Part shown: piece after piece, positions 25,010 through 34,466 of the stretch
Position numbering within the stretch: position 1 is the first letter of the stretch
Layout of the letters: each line of letters begins with the position of its first letter
Source of the DNA: Roseomonas sp.
Lineage (GTDB): Bacteria; Pseudomonadota; Alphaproteobacteria; Acetobacterales; Acetobacteraceae
Reading direction: 5' to 3'
DNA length: 64,000 nucleotides
NCBI GenBank assembly: GCA_020249925.1
Contig: JADCER010000015.1
Span: 62,001 to 126,000, forward strand
Translations under genes and position numbers: made by a program
Notes under the pieces: generated by a model
Told to the model about the DNA's origin: nothing
Database searches by the model: none
The model's input: the letters and a program-made list of their open reading frames with translations, nothing else

Positions 25010-26932
25010 ATGAGTAAGGTCATTGGCATAGACCTCGGCACCACCAATTCCTGCGTCGCCATTCTTGAAGGCAAGGATGTGCGCGTAATTGAAAACGCCG
25101 AAGGTGCGCGCACCACGCCTTCCATGATCGCGTTTGCGAAGAATGGCGAAAGGCTGGTCGGGCAATCGGCGAAGCGCCAGGCGGTTACCAACCCCACGGG
25201 CACGCTTTACGCGGTGAAGCGCCTGATTGGCCGGCGCTTTGATGACCCGATGGTGCAAAAGGATATCGGGCTTGCCCCCTTCAAGATCACCAAGGCCCCC
25301 AATGGCGATGCCTGGGTTGAGGTGGATGGCAAAACCTACGCGCCGCAGCAGATCAGCGCCATGGTGCTGACCAAGATGAAGGAAACTGCCGAAGCCCATC
25401 TGGGTGAGAAGGTTTCCCAGGCCGTCATTACCGTACCCGCCTATTTCAATGACGCCCAGCGCCAAGCCACCAAGGAAGCCGGCACGGTCGCCGGGCTTGA
25501 AGTGCTGCGCATCATCAATGAACCAACCGCCGCCGCGCTCGCCTATGGCATGGACCAGAAGAAGGGCGGCACCATCGCGGTCTATGACCTTGGTGGCGGC
25601 ACCTTCGACGTTTCCATCCTGGAAATCGGCGATGGCGTTTTTGAAGTGAAATCCACCAATGGTGACACCTTCCTGGGTGGTGAGGATTTCGACCAGCGCA
25701 TCATTGACTATCTGGCCGATGAATTCCGCAAGGAACAGGGCATTGACCTGCGCGGCGACAAGCTTGCGCTGCAACGCCTGAAGGAAGCGGCAGAAAAGGC
25801 AAAGATCGAGCTTTCCTCCTCCAAGGAAACCGAAGTCAACCTGCCCTTCATCACCGCCGATGCCTCTGGCCCCAAGCATCTGGTGATGAAAGTCACCCGC
25901 TCAAAGCTTGAAGCCTTGGTGGATGATCTGATCAGCCGCACCTTGGAACCCTGCCGCCAGGCGCTGAAGGATGCCGGCCTTGCCGCCAATGAAGTGGATG
26001 AGGTGATCCTGGTCGGCGGCATGACACGCATGCCGAAGGTTGTGGAAGCCGTTCGCCAATTCTTCGGCAAGGAACCCGCGCGCAACGTGAACCCCGATGA
26101 AGTCGTCGCCATTGGCGCGGCCATTCAGGGCGGCGTGCTGAAGGGCGATGTCAAGGATGTGCTGCTGCTGGATGTGACGCCGCTCAGCCTTGGCATTGAA
26201 ACCTTGGGTGGCGTCTTCACGCGCTTGATTGATCGCAACACGACGATCCCGACGAAGAAAAGCCAGACCTTCTCGACGGCGGATGACAATCAAACCGCGG
26301 TCACCATCAAGGTCTATCAGGGCGAACGTGAAATGGCTGCCGACAACAAGCAGCTTGGTACGTTTGACCTGACCGGCATTCCCCCCGCGCCGCGTGGCGT
26401 GCCGCAGGTGGAAGTGACCTTCGATATTGACGCGAACGGCATTGTCAGCGTCAGCGCGAAGGACAAGGCAACCGGTAAGGAACAGCAAATCCGCATCCAG
26501 GCGAAGTCGGGCCTTTCGGACGCCGATATCGAACGCATGGTGAAGGATGCCGAAGCCAATGCGGAAGCGGACCGCAAGCGGCGCGAAGCGGTGGAAGCGC
26601 GCAACCAGCTTGATGCGCTGGTGCATTCTACCGACAAGACGCTGAAGGAAAGCGGCGAGAAGGTGCCGGCGGCTGAAAAGCTGGAAGTGGAATCGGCGCT
26701 CGCTGCCGCGCGCACCGCCATGGAAGGCCAGGACGCCGATGCGATCCGTGAGGCTTCTGAAAAGCTTTCCCAGGCCGCGATGAAAATGGGTGAGGCGCTC
26801 TATAAGGCCGAGCAGGCCGCGCCGAAGCCCGAAGAACCGGCGGCCGGTGGCGGCGCGGGTGGCGCTTCCAAGGACAAGGTGGTGGATGCCGAGTTCGAGG
26901 AAGTGGACCCGAACAAGAAGAAGCCTTCCTGA
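25010..26932 (+). CDS. dnaK: Chaperone DnaK (Hsp70)
   Basis: Hsp70 chaperone, 640 residues. The N-terminal ATPase domain starts [17 protein letters not shown], with [16 protein letters not shown] and [12 protein letters not shown]. The linker/substrate domain contains [20 protein letters not shown]. The C-terminal lid ends with the DAEFEEVDP motif that contacts co-chaperones. It works with DnaJ, encoded 92 bases downstream, and GrpE, which is not in this window. An AGAGGAG site precedes the ATG. Probable heat-shock control is noted separately. Confidence 0.99.
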   Translation: MSKVIGIDLGTTNSCVAILEGKDVRVIENAEGARTTPSMIAFAKNGERLVGQSAKRQAVTNPTGTLYAVKRLIGRRFDDPMVQKDIGLAPFKITKAPNGDAWVEVDGKTYAPQQISAMVLTKMKETAEAHLGEKVSQAVITVPAYFNDAQRQATKEAGTVAGLEVLRIINEPTAAALAYGMDQKKGGTIAVYDLGGGTFDVSILEIGDGVFEVKSTNGDTFLGGEDFDQRIIDYLADEFRKEQGIDLRGDKLALQRLKEAAEKAKIELSSSKETEVNLPFITADASGPKHLVMKVTRSKLEALVDDLISRTLEPCRQALKDAGLAANEVDEVILVGGMTRMPKVVEAVRQFFGKEPARNVNPDEVVAIGAAIQGGVLKGDVKDVLLLDVTPLSLGIETLGGVFTRLIDRNTTIPTKKSQTFSTADDNQTAVTIKVYQGEREMAADNKQLGTFDLTGIPPAPRGVPQVEVTFDIDANGIVSVSAKDKATGKEQQIRIQAKSGLSDADIERMVKDAEANAEADRKRREAVEARNQLDALVHSTDKTLKESGEKVPAAEKLEVESALAAARTAMEGQDADAIREASEKLSQAAMKMGEALYKAEQAAPKPEEPAAGGGAGGASKDKVVDAEFEEVDPNKKKPS

Positions 26933-26968
26933 TCCCTTCCGGGTGATGGCGCCTTTGACCAAAGCCTT

Positions 26969-26994
26969 CCCCTGGTGCCCCACGGCGCCAGGGG
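26969..26994 (+). other. Strong dnaK-dnaJ intergenic hairpin
   Basis: An 11-bp stem (CCCCTGGTGCC with GGCGCCAGGGG, one G-T pair) and a 4-base loop between dnaK and dnaJ. There is no T-run after it, so it is a candidate processing or partial-termination element lowering dnaJ relative to dnaK rather than a full terminator. Confidence 0.6.
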
Positions 26995-27024
26995 ATGACT
27001 TGTGTCGGAAACGGTAGCCCGATC

Positions 27025-28179
27025 ATGGCAAAACGCGATTATTACGAGGTTCTCGGCGTCGCGCGCGATGTGGGCGAGGATGACCTCAAGAAATCCTATC
27101 GCAAACTCGCGATGAAATGGCACCCTGATCGCAATCAGGGTGACGCGGAAGCGGAAGCCAAGTTCAAGGAATTGAATGAGGCTTATGATGTCCTGAAGGA
27201 TTCCGAAAAGCGCGCGGCCTATGATCGCTTTGGCCATGCTGCCTTTGAACAGGGCGGGCCTGGTGGCGGTGGCGGCTTTGGCGGCGGCGGTCCCTTTGGT
27301 GGCGGCGGCTTTGAGGATATTTTTGAGGAAATGTTCGGCCGGTTCGGCGGCGGCGGGCGCGGTCAGCGCGCGGCTTCCGGGCGCGGTGCTGATTTGCGCA
27401 CGCAGGTTGAGGTTTCTCTGGAAGAAGCTTTCGCCGGCGCGAAAAAGACCATTCGCTTCGCGACAAGTGTTTCCTGCGAAGCCTGCAAGGGTGTGGGCGC
27501 CGAAGGCGGCGCTGCTTCTGGCGTGCAGAATTGCGGCACCTGTCAGGGTAGCGGCAAGGTTCGGGCGCAGCAGGGTTTTTTCCTGGTGGAGCGCACCTGC
27601 CCCACATGCGGCGGCCAGGGCCGCACCATCAAGAACCCGTGCAAGATCTGCCGTGGCGCGGGGCGTGTGCAGCGTGAACGCAGCCTGAATGTCTCGGTCC
27701 CTGCCGGCGTTGATGATGGCACGCGCATTCGCCTGAGTGGCGAGGGTGAGGCCGGGCAGCGCGGCGCACCAGCGGGCGATTTGTATGTGGATATCGCGGT
27801 GCGGCCGCATCCGATTTTCCAGCGCGATGGTGCGAATATTCTGGTGCGCGTGCCGCTGCGGATGACGCAAGCCGCGCTTGGTGGCCATGTGGAAGTGCCG
27901 AGCATTGATGGCGGGCGTTCGAAAGTAACGATCCCTGCCGGCACGCAAACCGGCGATCAATTCCGCCTGCGCGGCAAGGGCTTTTCCGTGCTGCGATCAG
28001 CCGCGCGCGGCGATATGTATGTGCAGGTTATGGTGGAAACGCCGCAGAATCTTTCGCCCAAGCAGCGCGAATTGCTGGAGCAGTTTGAAGCCGAGGCGGA
28101 GAAGGGTGGCCGCACCAGCCCCGAAAGCGAAGGCTTCTTCGCCAAGGTCAAGGAATTCTGGGACGGGTTGGGGCGTTAG
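27025..28179 (+). CDS. dnaJ: Chaperone DnaJ (Hsp40, type I)
   Basis: Type I J-protein, 384 residues from the ATG at 27025 ([15 protein letters not shown]). The J-domain has the HPD tripeptide in [11 protein letters not shown] Gly/Phe linker of about 45 residues follows, then four zinc-finger repeats of CxxCxGxG type ([32 protein letters not shown]) and the C-terminal substrate-binding domain. It stimulates DnaK ATPase and delivers clients. A frame extension to 26995 overlaps the hairpin and is not used. Confidence 0.98.
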   Translation: MAKRDYYEVLGVARDVGEDDLKKSYRKLAMKWHPDRNQGDAEAEAKFKELNEAYDVLKDSEKRAAYDRFGHAAFEQGGPGGGGGFGGGGPFGGGGFEDIFEEMFGRFGGGGRGQRAASGRGADLRTQVEVSLEEAFAGAKKTIRFATSVSCEACKGVGAEGGAASGVQNCGTCQGSGKVRAQQGFFLVERTCPTCGGQGRTIKNPCKICRGAGRVQRERSLNVSVPAGVDDGTRIRLSGEGEAGQRGAPAGDLYVDIAVRPHPIFQRDGANILVRVPLRMTQAALGGHVEVPSIDGGRSKVTIPAGTQTGDQFRLRGKGFSVLRSAARGDMYVQVMVETPQNLSPKQRELLEQFEAEAEKGGRTSPESEGFFAKVKEFWDGLGR

Positions 28180-28212
28180 CGCGGGCGCCTTACTCGTATC
28201 CCGATAGCGGTT

Positions 28213-29415
28213 TCAGCCCTCACGCCAGACCGGAAATGGGTCGGGCAGGCGCGCCCAGGCGCGTGGCCCGGCGCGCCATTCCTCATCGGTCAAAAGCGTT
28301 TTTTGCAATGCTGCGCGCAGCCCTGCCTCATTCATGCCGATGCCGATAAAGACGATTTCCTGACGCCGGTCACCATGGGGTTCCTGCCAATTCGCCTCGA
28401 TCGTGGCGCGCCAGTCGGGATCATCCGGCCAACGAGAGGCCGGCTGCGCGGCCCACCAGAACCCCGCCGCTTCATGGCGGCCAATGGAGCCGGCCAATTG
28501 CCATTCACCCGCCCAGGGCATGCGCGTCGCCAGCCAGAAAAACCCCTTGGCACGCACCACGCCCGGAAGATCACCTTCAATGAAGCGCTTGAAGCGTTCC
28601 GGATGCACCGGGCGGCGCGCGCGCCAGACAAAGCTGGTGATGCCGAATTCAACGCTTTCCGGCAAATGCTCACCCGAAAGCGCCTTGATCCAACCCGCAG
28701 AACGGCGCGCCGCATCAAAATCAAAGCGCCCGGTATTCAGGATATGCCGAAGAGGCACTGCCCCCTTGGTACAGCCGATGATTTCCGCATTGGGATTGAA
28801 GGTAGCCAATAGCGCGGCCAGGCGACCCAATTCTGCCTCACTCACCAAATCCTGCTTATTGACGATGATGACATCGGCAAATTCAATTTGTTCGATCAGC
28901 AAATCCACCAGCAGGCGGGTATCCTCCGGGCCGGCGCTTTCGCCCCGCGCGGCCAGGCGGTCCGCGCTGCCGTAATCGCGCAGGAAACTCTGCGCATCCA
29001 CCACGGTTACCATGGTATCAAGCTGCGCGACATCACCGAGGCAGAAGCCATCCTCGGTACGGAAATCGAAAGTTGCAGCCACGGGCATGGGTTCGCTGAT
29101 GCCGGTGCTTTCAATCAGCAAGGCATCGAAGCGCCCTTCAGCGGCAAGCTTGGTTACCTCCTGCATCAAATCCTCACGCAGGGTGCAGCAGATGCAGCCA
29201 TTGGACATTTCGACCAGCTTTTCTTCAGTACGGGAAAGCGTCCCAGCATTGCCGACCAAAGCCGCGTCTATATTCACCTCACTCATGTCATTCACAATCA
29301 CCGCGACACGCTTGCCATCGCGATTGGCCAAGACATGATTGAGCAGCGTGGTCTTGCCCGCCCCCAGAAAGCCTGACAGCACGGTGACCGGCAATCTTTT
29401 ATCCATGGCGTTCAT
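28213..29415 (-). CDS. COG0523/CobW-type metallochaperone GTPase (ZigA/ZagA-like)
   Basis: G3E GTPase, 400 residues. Walker A is [13 protein letters not shown], the metal motif is [11 protein letters not shown] (CxCC), Walker B lies in the [11 protein letters not shown] segment, and the base-specificity motif is VNKQD. The C-terminal CobW domain follows. Members of this family beside Zur-controlled genes deliver zinc to proteins under zinc shortage. Here the gene is the last of a znuA-headed run and overlaps the DUF1826 gene by 4 bases, which fixes the start. Zinc is inferred from context; cobalt or nitrile hydratase roles are less likely because no such enzymes are nearby. Confidence 0.93.
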   Translation of the reverse strand: MNAMDKRLPVTVLSGFLGAGKTTLLNHVLANRDGKRVAVIVNDMSEVNIDAALVGNAGTLSRTEEKLVEMSNGCICCTLREDLMQEVTKLAAEGRFDALLIESTGISEPMPVAATFDFRTEDGFCLGDVAQLDTMVTVVDAQSFLRDYGSADRLAARGESAGPEDTRLLVDLLIEQIEFADVIIVNKQDLVSEAELGRLAALLATFNPNAEIIGCTKGAVPLRHILNTGRFDFDAARRSAGWIKALSGEHLPESVEFGITSFVWRARRPVHPERFKRFIEGDLPGVVRAKGFFWLATRMPWAGEWQLAGSIGRHEAAGFWWAAQPASRWPDDPDWRATIEANWQEPHGDRRQEIVFIGIGMNEAGLRAALQKTLLTDEEWRAGPRAWARLPDPFPVWREG

Positions 29416-30044
29416 GGCAGGAATCCTGGTTCATCAATGCAGAACAGCAATCGGCCCCGGCGGTTTTCCGGCAAATGGGAAACGGGCGGGGAGCGGTGCA
29501 GGCAGGCATTGCCAAGCGCCGCCGGATGGGCGCTGCCCTTTACCAAAGCGACGGCGCAGGCAGGCATTTGATGCGGCGCGCGGCATTGCGGCCCGCACAT
29601 GGTGAATTGCGTGCCAGGCCCATGATAGGTGCAGAGCAATCGCAACCTGACCGAATCGCAATGAAAGCGCCGGCAGGAATCATCATTCACACCCGCAAGG
29701 CTCGCGCGGATTTCCGATTGCTCTGTGATGGTGGCAAAGAAGCGACCCAGCAGCAGCATGTCAGAAAGCAGCGCCGCAGGGGCGGGCACGGGCAGTTCCT
29801 GCACAATCTGATCCAGGGCATCTTCCGGAGTGCCCCGACCAATGGCGCCAAAGGGCACTTGCTGCAACAAGGTACCAAGCCCAGCCTTCCACTTGGCAGG
29901 TTGCGGTCGCAGCCAGATCGCCAGCGCAACATCGGGGCGAAAAATCTCGAACAGGACATTCTCATCCCGGCTGCTGATGGCGCTTGGGCAAACCGGGCTC
30001 AGCGCATCGGCATCGGGCGGGAAGACCTCACAAACAAAGCTCAT
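29412..30044 (-). CDS. DUF1826 protein, zinc-cluster associated
   Basis: A 210-residue protein from the ATG at 30044 ([13 protein letters not shown]). I recognise the DUF1826 pattern: [23 protein letters not shown], a cysteine-rich CGPQCRAP stretch, and [11 protein letters not shown] followed by [11 protein letters not shown]. The conserved His and Cys residues suggest metal binding or an iron/2-oxoglutarate-type pocket, but no activity is established. DUF1826 genes commonly sit beside COG0523 GTPases in zinc-responsive clusters, as here. It starts 13 bases after the barrel gene and couples to the GTPase gene. Confidence 0.82.
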   Translation of the reverse strand: MSFVCEVFPPDADALSPVCPSAISSRDENVLFEIFRPDVALAIWLRPQPAKWKAGLGTLLQQVPFGAIGRGTPEDALDQIVQELPVPAPAALLSDMLLLGRFFATITEQSEIRASLAGVNDDSCRRFHCDSVRLRLLCTYHGPGTQFTMCGPQCRAPHQMPACAVALVKGSAHPAALGNACLHRSPPVSHLPENRRGRLLFCIDEPGFLP

Positions 30045-30057
30045 GGTCCGGCGTTCC

Positions 30058-31254
30058 TCAAAACCCACCACGCCAGGAAAGCCGTGCCAGCACCGCATGG
30101 GTGGTGCCAAGCTGGCCTGATTCCTCAATCAATTGCCTGCCATATTGGTAGCCAAGATCAAGCCCGAAGCCATGGCCGATATCGCGCCCGATGGAAGCTT
30201 CCAGGTAGTTTTCCGTGGGCAGCGTATCCACGCTGCGCTTGCGCTGATCGCGCTGCCAGACGAGCGTGCAGCGCCATTCATCCAGGCGATGCTGTGCGCC
30301 CAGGGTGGTGAAATTGCGCCGTTCGGCAATCGTGGTTTCGTCGCCCGTATCGGTTTCAAAGCGTGGTCGGCCATCGGCGTTGCGGAACTGCACCGCTTCG
30401 GCGAAGAACAGCGTGCGATGCGCCGCTGACCAGCGCTGTTCATAGCGGATTGCGCCGGAATAGCCCCATTCGCGTGCCGTACCGTCTTGCTTGCCTGCCG
30501 CGCGGGAGACCAGCGAAAGCTGATAGGAAAGCCCCGGCGCGAAATCGAATTTATCGCCATCCAAAGACAGGGCGAAATTATCCATCTGCCCGTTATTGGA
30601 AGGCCCGCCCTGCTGTTCGGTATTTCGATTATAGCGCTCATACCGTTCATCACAGCAGCGCCGGCGCGTGAGCCAGGTTGAGGACAGAAAGGTTCGGTCG
30701 AGCGTGAAGGCGGCGGCGGAAATGTCATGCTCACCAAGGCGTGGGTCGGAAAGAAAGTTCCAGGTGCCGCCCACACCCATCGCATCGCCAATCATCTGCA
30801 CCTCATGCGCGCGGATGCGCGTGAGGATGCCGGGGAAGTCATGATGGCCGCGACCGAAGGGGGCGACAAAGCGCCCGCCATAAAGCGTGAGGGCATCATC
30901 CGGTTTCCATTCCGCGAAAAACGCTTCCAGAAAGGCGGATTGGCGGCGAAAGCCGATCACGCCATCCATCGGAAAGCCGCCCAAAGCGTCGCCTTCGCCG
31001 ATCGGTTCAAACGCCACCACGGTTTGCAGCGAAAGCCCGGGCGCGATGTGAAAACCGGTGGCGACTTCACCGAAAAGATAAAGGCTGGTGCCGCGCCGGG
31101 CGGAATCCTTGGCGTTGAAGGTAGAAACGCTATAGAGGCCAAGATCAGCCTCGCCCGAAACATGCGGGGTGAAGCCCTGGGCCATGGCGGTGGTCAGGGC
31201 GCCAAGGCTTGCAATCATGCCAAAGGCCAGGTTGCGAAGGCTGGTCATGATCAT
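30058..31254 (-). CDS. Predicted outer-membrane beta-barrel protein of the zinc cluster
   Basis: A 398-residue exported protein. A Sec signal (MTSLRNLAFG...ALTTAMA|Q) is followed by alternating amphipathic strands with aromatic ends, such as LYGGRFVAPFGRGHHD and GLDLGYQYGRQL, and a C-terminal VLARLSWRGGF. A terminal Phe is the usual barrel-assembly signal. It overlaps znuA by 4 bases, so it is co-expressed with the zinc receptor. A zinc-related outer-membrane channel or sensor is inferred. It lacks the TonB-box and plug domain of ZnuD-like receptors, so passive passage is likelier than TonB-driven uptake. Confidence 0.82.
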   Translation of the reverse strand: MIMTSLRNLAFGMIASLGALTTAMAQGFTPHVSGEADLGLYSVSTFNAKDSARRGTSLYLFGEVATGFHIAPGLSLQTVVAFEPIGEGDALGGFPMDGVIGFRRQSAFLEAFFAEWKPDDALTLYGGRFVAPFGRGHHDFPGILTRIRAHEVQMIGDAMGVGGTWNFLSDPRLGEHDISAAAFTLDRTFLSSTWLTRRRCCDERYERYNRNTEQQGGPSNNGQMDNFALSLDGDKFDFAPGLSYQLSLVSRAAGKQDGTAREWGYSGAIRYEQRWSAAHRTLFFAEAVQFRNADGRPRFETDTGDETTIAERRNFTTLGAQHRLDEWRCTLVWQRDQRKRSVDTLPTENYLEASIGRDIGHGFGLDLGYQYGRQLIEESGQLGTTHAVLARLSWRGGF

Positions 31255-32198
31255 GCGGCGTCCCCCCGCATTGCAGGCACCATCAGGGAAAGATTATGCC
31301 GGAACATCGCTTCATAGGTGGGCGCAGGGCCGGCCTCGGCGGAAAGCGCATCGGCATAAAGCCGCCCGCGCACCCGCAAGCCCGCTTCCTGCGCGATGCG
31401 TTGCAGGGTTGCCGGATTGCTCATGTTTTCCATGAAAAGCGCAGTGATATTCTCAGCCTTGATCTGGCGGATCAACCGGCCGACCTCAGCCGCCGAGGGT
31501 TCGGCTTCCGTGGAAACACCCTGGGGGGCGAGGAAGCGCACGCCATAAGCATCGCCGAAATAGCCAAAGGCATCATGGCTGGTGACAATCTTGCGGCGCG
31601 CCATCGGCACCTTGGCGATTTCCGCGCGCACCCATTGGTCAAGGGCGGTAAGCCGCGCGGCGTAGGCTTCAGCATTGCGGCGATACAGCGCCTCACTGCC
31701 CGGATCGGCGGCGACCAGCCCACCAGTGATGTTGCGGATATAGTGCTGCGCCAGGCCCAAATCCTGCCAGGCATGGGGATCCGGCACCTGGCGCGGCCCG
31801 ACAGAATGGTTGTGCCGCCGCCCCGCCCCGCCATGATCATGCCCATGATGATGATGCGCCTGCATCATGCGGGGCGTGATGCCATCGGTGGTGGTGACCA
31901 GTCCGCTCTTGAAGTTGGAAGAACGGATCATGCGATCCAGCCAGCCTTCAAAGCCAAGCCCATTGCGGATCACGAGCGCCGCATTGGTCAGCGCAGCGGC
32001 GTCCGATGGCTTGGGCTGAAAGCCATGCGCATCCTGATCCGGCCCGGCAATGGCACGGAGAGCAAGGCGTTCCCCGCCAATCTGGCGTGTCATATCCGCG
32101 AGGATGGAGAAGGACGCGGTCACCGAAAGCCGCTGCTGGGCGTGGGCGGGTCGGGCCAGCAATAGGGCAGGGGCGAAAAGGACGGCGCGGCGAAGCAT
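31251..32198 (-). CDS. znuA: Zinc ABC transporter periplasmic binding protein ZnuA
   Basis: Cluster A-I metal receptor, 315 residues, with a Sec signal (MLRRAVLFAP...RPAHA|Q). Metal ligands expected for ZnuA are seen in DQDAHGFQP, DPHAWQD and SHDAFGYFG. The histidine-rich loop AHHHHGHDHGG around residue 115 separates zinc from manganese receptors. The gene heads a four-gene run. No ZnuB permease or ZnuC ATPase gene is present in the window, so the membrane part must be encoded elsewhere. A TTGACA promoter overlapped by a palindrome lies upstream. Confidence 0.95.
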   Translation of the reverse strand: MLRRAVLFAPALLLARPAHAQQRLSVTASFSILADMTRQIGGERLALRAIAGPDQDAHGFQPKPSDAAALTNAALVIRNGLGFEGWLDRMIRSSNFKSGLVTTTDGITPRMMQAHHHHGHDHGGAGRRHNHSVGPRQVPDPHAWQDLGLAQHYIRNITGGLVAADPGSEALYRRNAEAYAARLTALDQWVRAEIAKVPMARRKIVTSHDAFGYFGDAYGVRFLAPQGVSTEAEPSAAEVGRLIRQIKAENITALFMENMSNPATLQRIAQEAGLRVRGRLYADALSAEAGPAPTYEAMFRHNLSLMVPAMRGDAA

Positions 32199-32228
32199 GG
32201 GCGGGGGCCTATGAAGAAGGTATGGAAT

Positions 32229-32259
32229 GTTATAATGTAACGTTATATCTGCCTGTCAA
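32229..32259 (-). promoter_or_regulatory. znuA promoter with operator palindrome
   Basis: On the minus strand a perfect -35 TTGACA (32259-32254) is followed 17 to 19 bases later by an ATTATAAC -10 region. The palindrome ATAATGTAACGTTAT (32232-32246, 12 of 14 symmetrical bases) fills the spacer and the -10. A protein bound there would block znuA. It could be a Zur box or the site of the divergent ArsR-family protein. Confidence 0.65.
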
Positions 32260-32301
32260 GTCGGCATGGCCCTGCCGCACGCAAAGGTTTAGGCTATTAG
32301 C

Positions 32302-32667
32302 ATGAGTGTCGTTTTGACCCCTGCCCGGGAAGCGGAGGATGCGGCGCGGCTCGCCGAAAATGTCGCGCTCGCGGCGCGATTGCTGCGCGCATTGGCCAAT
32401 GAAAGGCGGCTTTTGGTCCTGTGCGATCTGGTCGCGGCGGGTGAGAAATCCGTCAATGAACTGGCCGCCAATGTCGGGTTGTCGCAATCGGCGCTCTCGC
32501 AACACTTGGCCCTGCTGCGTGATGAGGGGCTGGTCGCGAACCGCCGCGCCGGCACCGTGATCTATTATCGCCTGGCAGACCCGAAGGCCGAGGCGGTGCT
32601 GCACACGCTGCACCGCCTGTTTTGTGAAGCCTCCGCTCAGTCCGGCGGGGTTTCCTCGGGTGGATAG
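32302..32667 (+). CDS. ArsR/SmtB-family regulator with BigR/SqrR-type cysteine pair
   Basis: Winged-helix repressor, 121 residues. The recognition helix is SQSALSQHLALLRDEGLV and the wing is RRAGTVIYYRLAD. Cys41 and Cys108 (in LLVLCDL and LHRLFCEA) sit where BigR and SqrR carry the two cysteines that form a polysulfide bond. The ArsR CVC motif is absent, and the SmtB alpha-5 zinc site is incomplete by eye. It is divergent from znuA with a palindrome between, so it may control the zinc cluster, respond to sulfide, or both. Its 3' end overlaps the convergent glyoxalase gene by 31 bases. Confidence 0.9.
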   Translation: MSVVLTPAREAEDAARLAENVALAARLLRALANERRLLVLCDLVAAGEKSVNELAANVGLSQSALSQHLALLRDEGLVANRRAGTVIYYRLADPKAEAVLHTLHRLFCEASAQSGGVSSGG

Positions 32668-33041
32668 TTCAATTCCACCGCGACACCATTCGGATCGTGC
32701 AGAAAGATTTGCGTCTGCCGATCGCGCGGAATGACGCGCGCCGTATAGGTCACCTTGTGCTGATCCAAATGCGCGCGCATGGCGGCAAGCCCGGTGCAGG
32801 AAAAGGCGATGTGATCCACCAGGCCCGTATGCCCCACCTTGCGTTCCGGTAGCCCTTCCTCGCCCTGCCGATCACCGATCAGATGGACGGTGGGATTATC
32901 GCCGCAATAAAGCCAATAGCCGGGGAAGGTCAGCGGCGGGCGATAGCCCAGTTCAAGCCCAAGGATCTTCTCATAAAAATCCTTGGTGGCTTCCAGATCC
33001 ACCGGGCGGATTGTGTAGTGGTTCAGACCATGCAGGCCCAT
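32637..33041 (-). CDS. VOC/glyoxalase-like metalloprotein
   Basis: Single vicinal-oxygen-chelate protein of 134 residues. Metal ligands are suggested by His8 (LNHYTI), DHIAFS in the middle, and the terminal Glu in GVAVELNY. A GGAGGAAA site precedes the ATG. It is 30 bases downstream of the flavin monooxygenase gene and probably in the same TetR-controlled unit. It could be a lyase, isomerase or small dioxygenase acting on the monooxygenase product. It is too short for a two-domain extradiol dioxygenase. Confidence 0.88.
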   Translation of the reverse strand: MGLHGLNHYTIRPVDLEATKDFYEKILGLELGYRPPLTFPGYWLYCGDNPTVHLIGDRQGEEGLPERKVGHTGLVDHIAFSCTGLAAMRAHLDQHKVTYTARVIPRDRQTQIFLHDPNGVAVELNYPPEETPPD

Positions 33042-33071
33042 ATCAATTTCCTCCGTTTAATTTTGGTCTTT

Positions 33072-34274
33072 TTATAGAAAGCGCGCATGCGGCGTCTGGC
33101 CCAGTAGATGCTGGCCCACCGCTTCAAAATGCGCGCTGCGGCCTTGCACCTGTTGGCTGACCGCATGAATGTCGCGGAAGCGCCGTTCAAAAGGATTGTC
33201 TTCGAAAATCGCGGTGGAGCCTGCTTCCTGATAGACGGTTTCCACCACCTCACGAGCCGTCTGAATGGCGAAGGTGGAAGCAAGGCGGATCGAAACCCGT
33301 TCATCATTCGTCATCTCAAGCCCGGCTTCTGCGCGCGGCCAGCAATCGCGCAGCGTTTCCAAAAGCAGGCTGCGCGCGGAACGCCAGCGTGCCTCACACC
33401 GCGCCATCAGGCTTTGAATGACATGGCTATCGCGCATCGGGCGCGTGGACGCTGCCGGCGTCTTGTCTGATGCGAGCTTGATGAATTCATCCAGCATGCC
33501 ACGGCAAATCCCAAGCGCCACGCCGGCGAAGCCGGACGCATAGGCATGCGTCGTGCTGAAATGATACAAAGCGCCGCCGGTTTGCCGATTAACCGGCAAA
33601 TCCCGCTGCACCGTGTACTCATCCGGCACGAAAAGATCCGTCACTTCATAAGTGTCGCTGCCGGTGCCGCGCAGGCCCATCACGCGCCAATTATCGGTGA
33701 TCTTCGGCACTTCGCGCTTGAACAGCATGGTGCGCTCAATCGGGTTGCCTTCAGCATCACTGCGCAAGGACCCATCGCGTTCGACAACCTTGCAATGCCC
33801 GCCAAGCCAGGTGCAGTGCCGGCTGCCACTGGCGAAATGCCATTTGCCGGTCACGCGATAGCCGCCATCCACCACATAAGCGCGGGATGTCGGCCCCATG
33901 CCCCAGGCGAGAACGGCACGCGGATCAGCGCCCCAAATCTCATAGGCGATTTCGGGCTTGAGATAGGCCGCCGCCATGGAGCAGCCGGAAGCCTGCCCGA
34001 CACACCAGGCGGTGCTGGCATCGGCCGCGGCAATCACGATCTGCATCTGCACGAAATCATGCAGCGGCACTTCCTCACCCCGGAAGGCGCGCGGCAGCAG
34101 GGTGCGGAACAGCGCCGCGCCATGCAGAGCATCCAGCAATTCCTTGGGCAATGCGCGGTCGCGTTCGATCTGGCTGGCATGGGCCGCGATGATGGGGGCG
34201 ATGCGCTTGGCGCGTTCCGCGGGGGCTTCGCCGCCGACATAGCGGGATTGGGTGATTTCCTGCGCTGCGCTCAT
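33072..34274 (-). CDS. Acyl-CoA-dehydrogenase-fold flavin monooxygenase (group D, HsaA/HpaB-C2-like)
   Basis: A 400-residue ACAD-fold protein from the ATG at 34274 (MSAAQEITQSRYVGG), preceded by GGGAGGAAG. The segment GKWHFASGSRHCTWLGG matches the GxWxFxSGxxHxxW pattern of two-component flavin hydroxylases, and the catalytic Glu of true acyl-CoA dehydrogenases is not recognisable. Such enzymes hydroxylate aromatic or related substrates using reduced flavin from a separate reductase, which is not encoded here. The VOC gene follows and a TetR gene is divergent, with two matching operators between them. Substrate unknown. Confidence 0.85.
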   Translation of the reverse strand: MSAAQEITQSRYVGGEAPAERAKRIAPIIAAHASQIERDRALPKELLDALHGAALFRTLLPRAFRGEEVPLHDFVQMQIVIAAADASTAWCVGQASGCSMAAAYLKPEIAYEIWGADPRAVLAWGMGPTSRAYVVDGGYRVTGKWHFASGSRHCTWLGGHCKVVERDGSLRSDAEGNPIERTMLFKREVPKITDNWRVMGLRGTGSDTYEVTDLFVPDEYTVQRDLPVNRQTGGALYHFSTTHAYASGFAGVALGICRGMLDEFIKLASDKTPAASTRPMRDSHVIQSLMARCEARWRSARSLLLETLRDCWPRAEAGLEMTNDERVSIRLASTFAIQTAREVVETVYQEAGSTAIFEDNPFERRFRDIHAVSQQVQGRSAHFEAVGQHLLGQTPHARFL

Positions 34275-34343
34275 GCCACGGCTTCCTCCCGCTCTCGGGC
34301 CGGCAGCCGCCATTGGGTCAAGGCGCTGTCTCAGCCCTGGTAT

Positions 34344-34363
34344 AAATCAGTCGCTTGACCAAA
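34344..34363. promoter_or_regulatory. TetR operator copy 1, on the monooxygenase promoter
   Basis: AAATCAGTCGCTTGACCAAA, 18 of 20 bases identical to the copy at 34436, with a GTC-N4-GAC palindromic core. On the minus strand it overlaps the -10 (TATTTG, 34365-34360) of a promoter whose -35 is TTGACG (34388-34383), with 17-base spacing. Confidence 0.72.
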
Positions 34364-34435
34364 TACCGTGCTGGGTGATTTTCGTCAATTTCCAGCCTCC
34401 TGGTTGCCCCAGCCGCGAATCGGCCTAGATTGCCC

Positions 34436-34455
34436 AAATCGGTCGCCTGACCAAA
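34436..34455. promoter_or_regulatory. TetR operator copy 2, on the regulator's own promoter
   Basis: AAATCGGTCGCCTGACCAAA, with the palindromic core GGTC-N4-GACC. It lies 11 bases before the tetR ATG and just after a weak -35/-10 pair (TTGCCC at 34404, TAGATT at 34426). It is a likely autorepression site. Confidence 0.72.
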
Positions 34456-34466
34456 GCCCGGAGCCC

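Noticed and set aside
28213..32667. Cobalamin or nitrile-hydratase role for the CobW-like GTPase
   Set aside because: No cobalamin or nitrile hydratase genes are adjacent, while znuA and DUF1826 are, so zinc is the better reading.
33072..34274. Ordinary acyl-CoA dehydrogenase
   Set aside because: It lacks the catalytic glutamate motif and has the FASGSRHCTW pattern of group D flavin monooxygenases.
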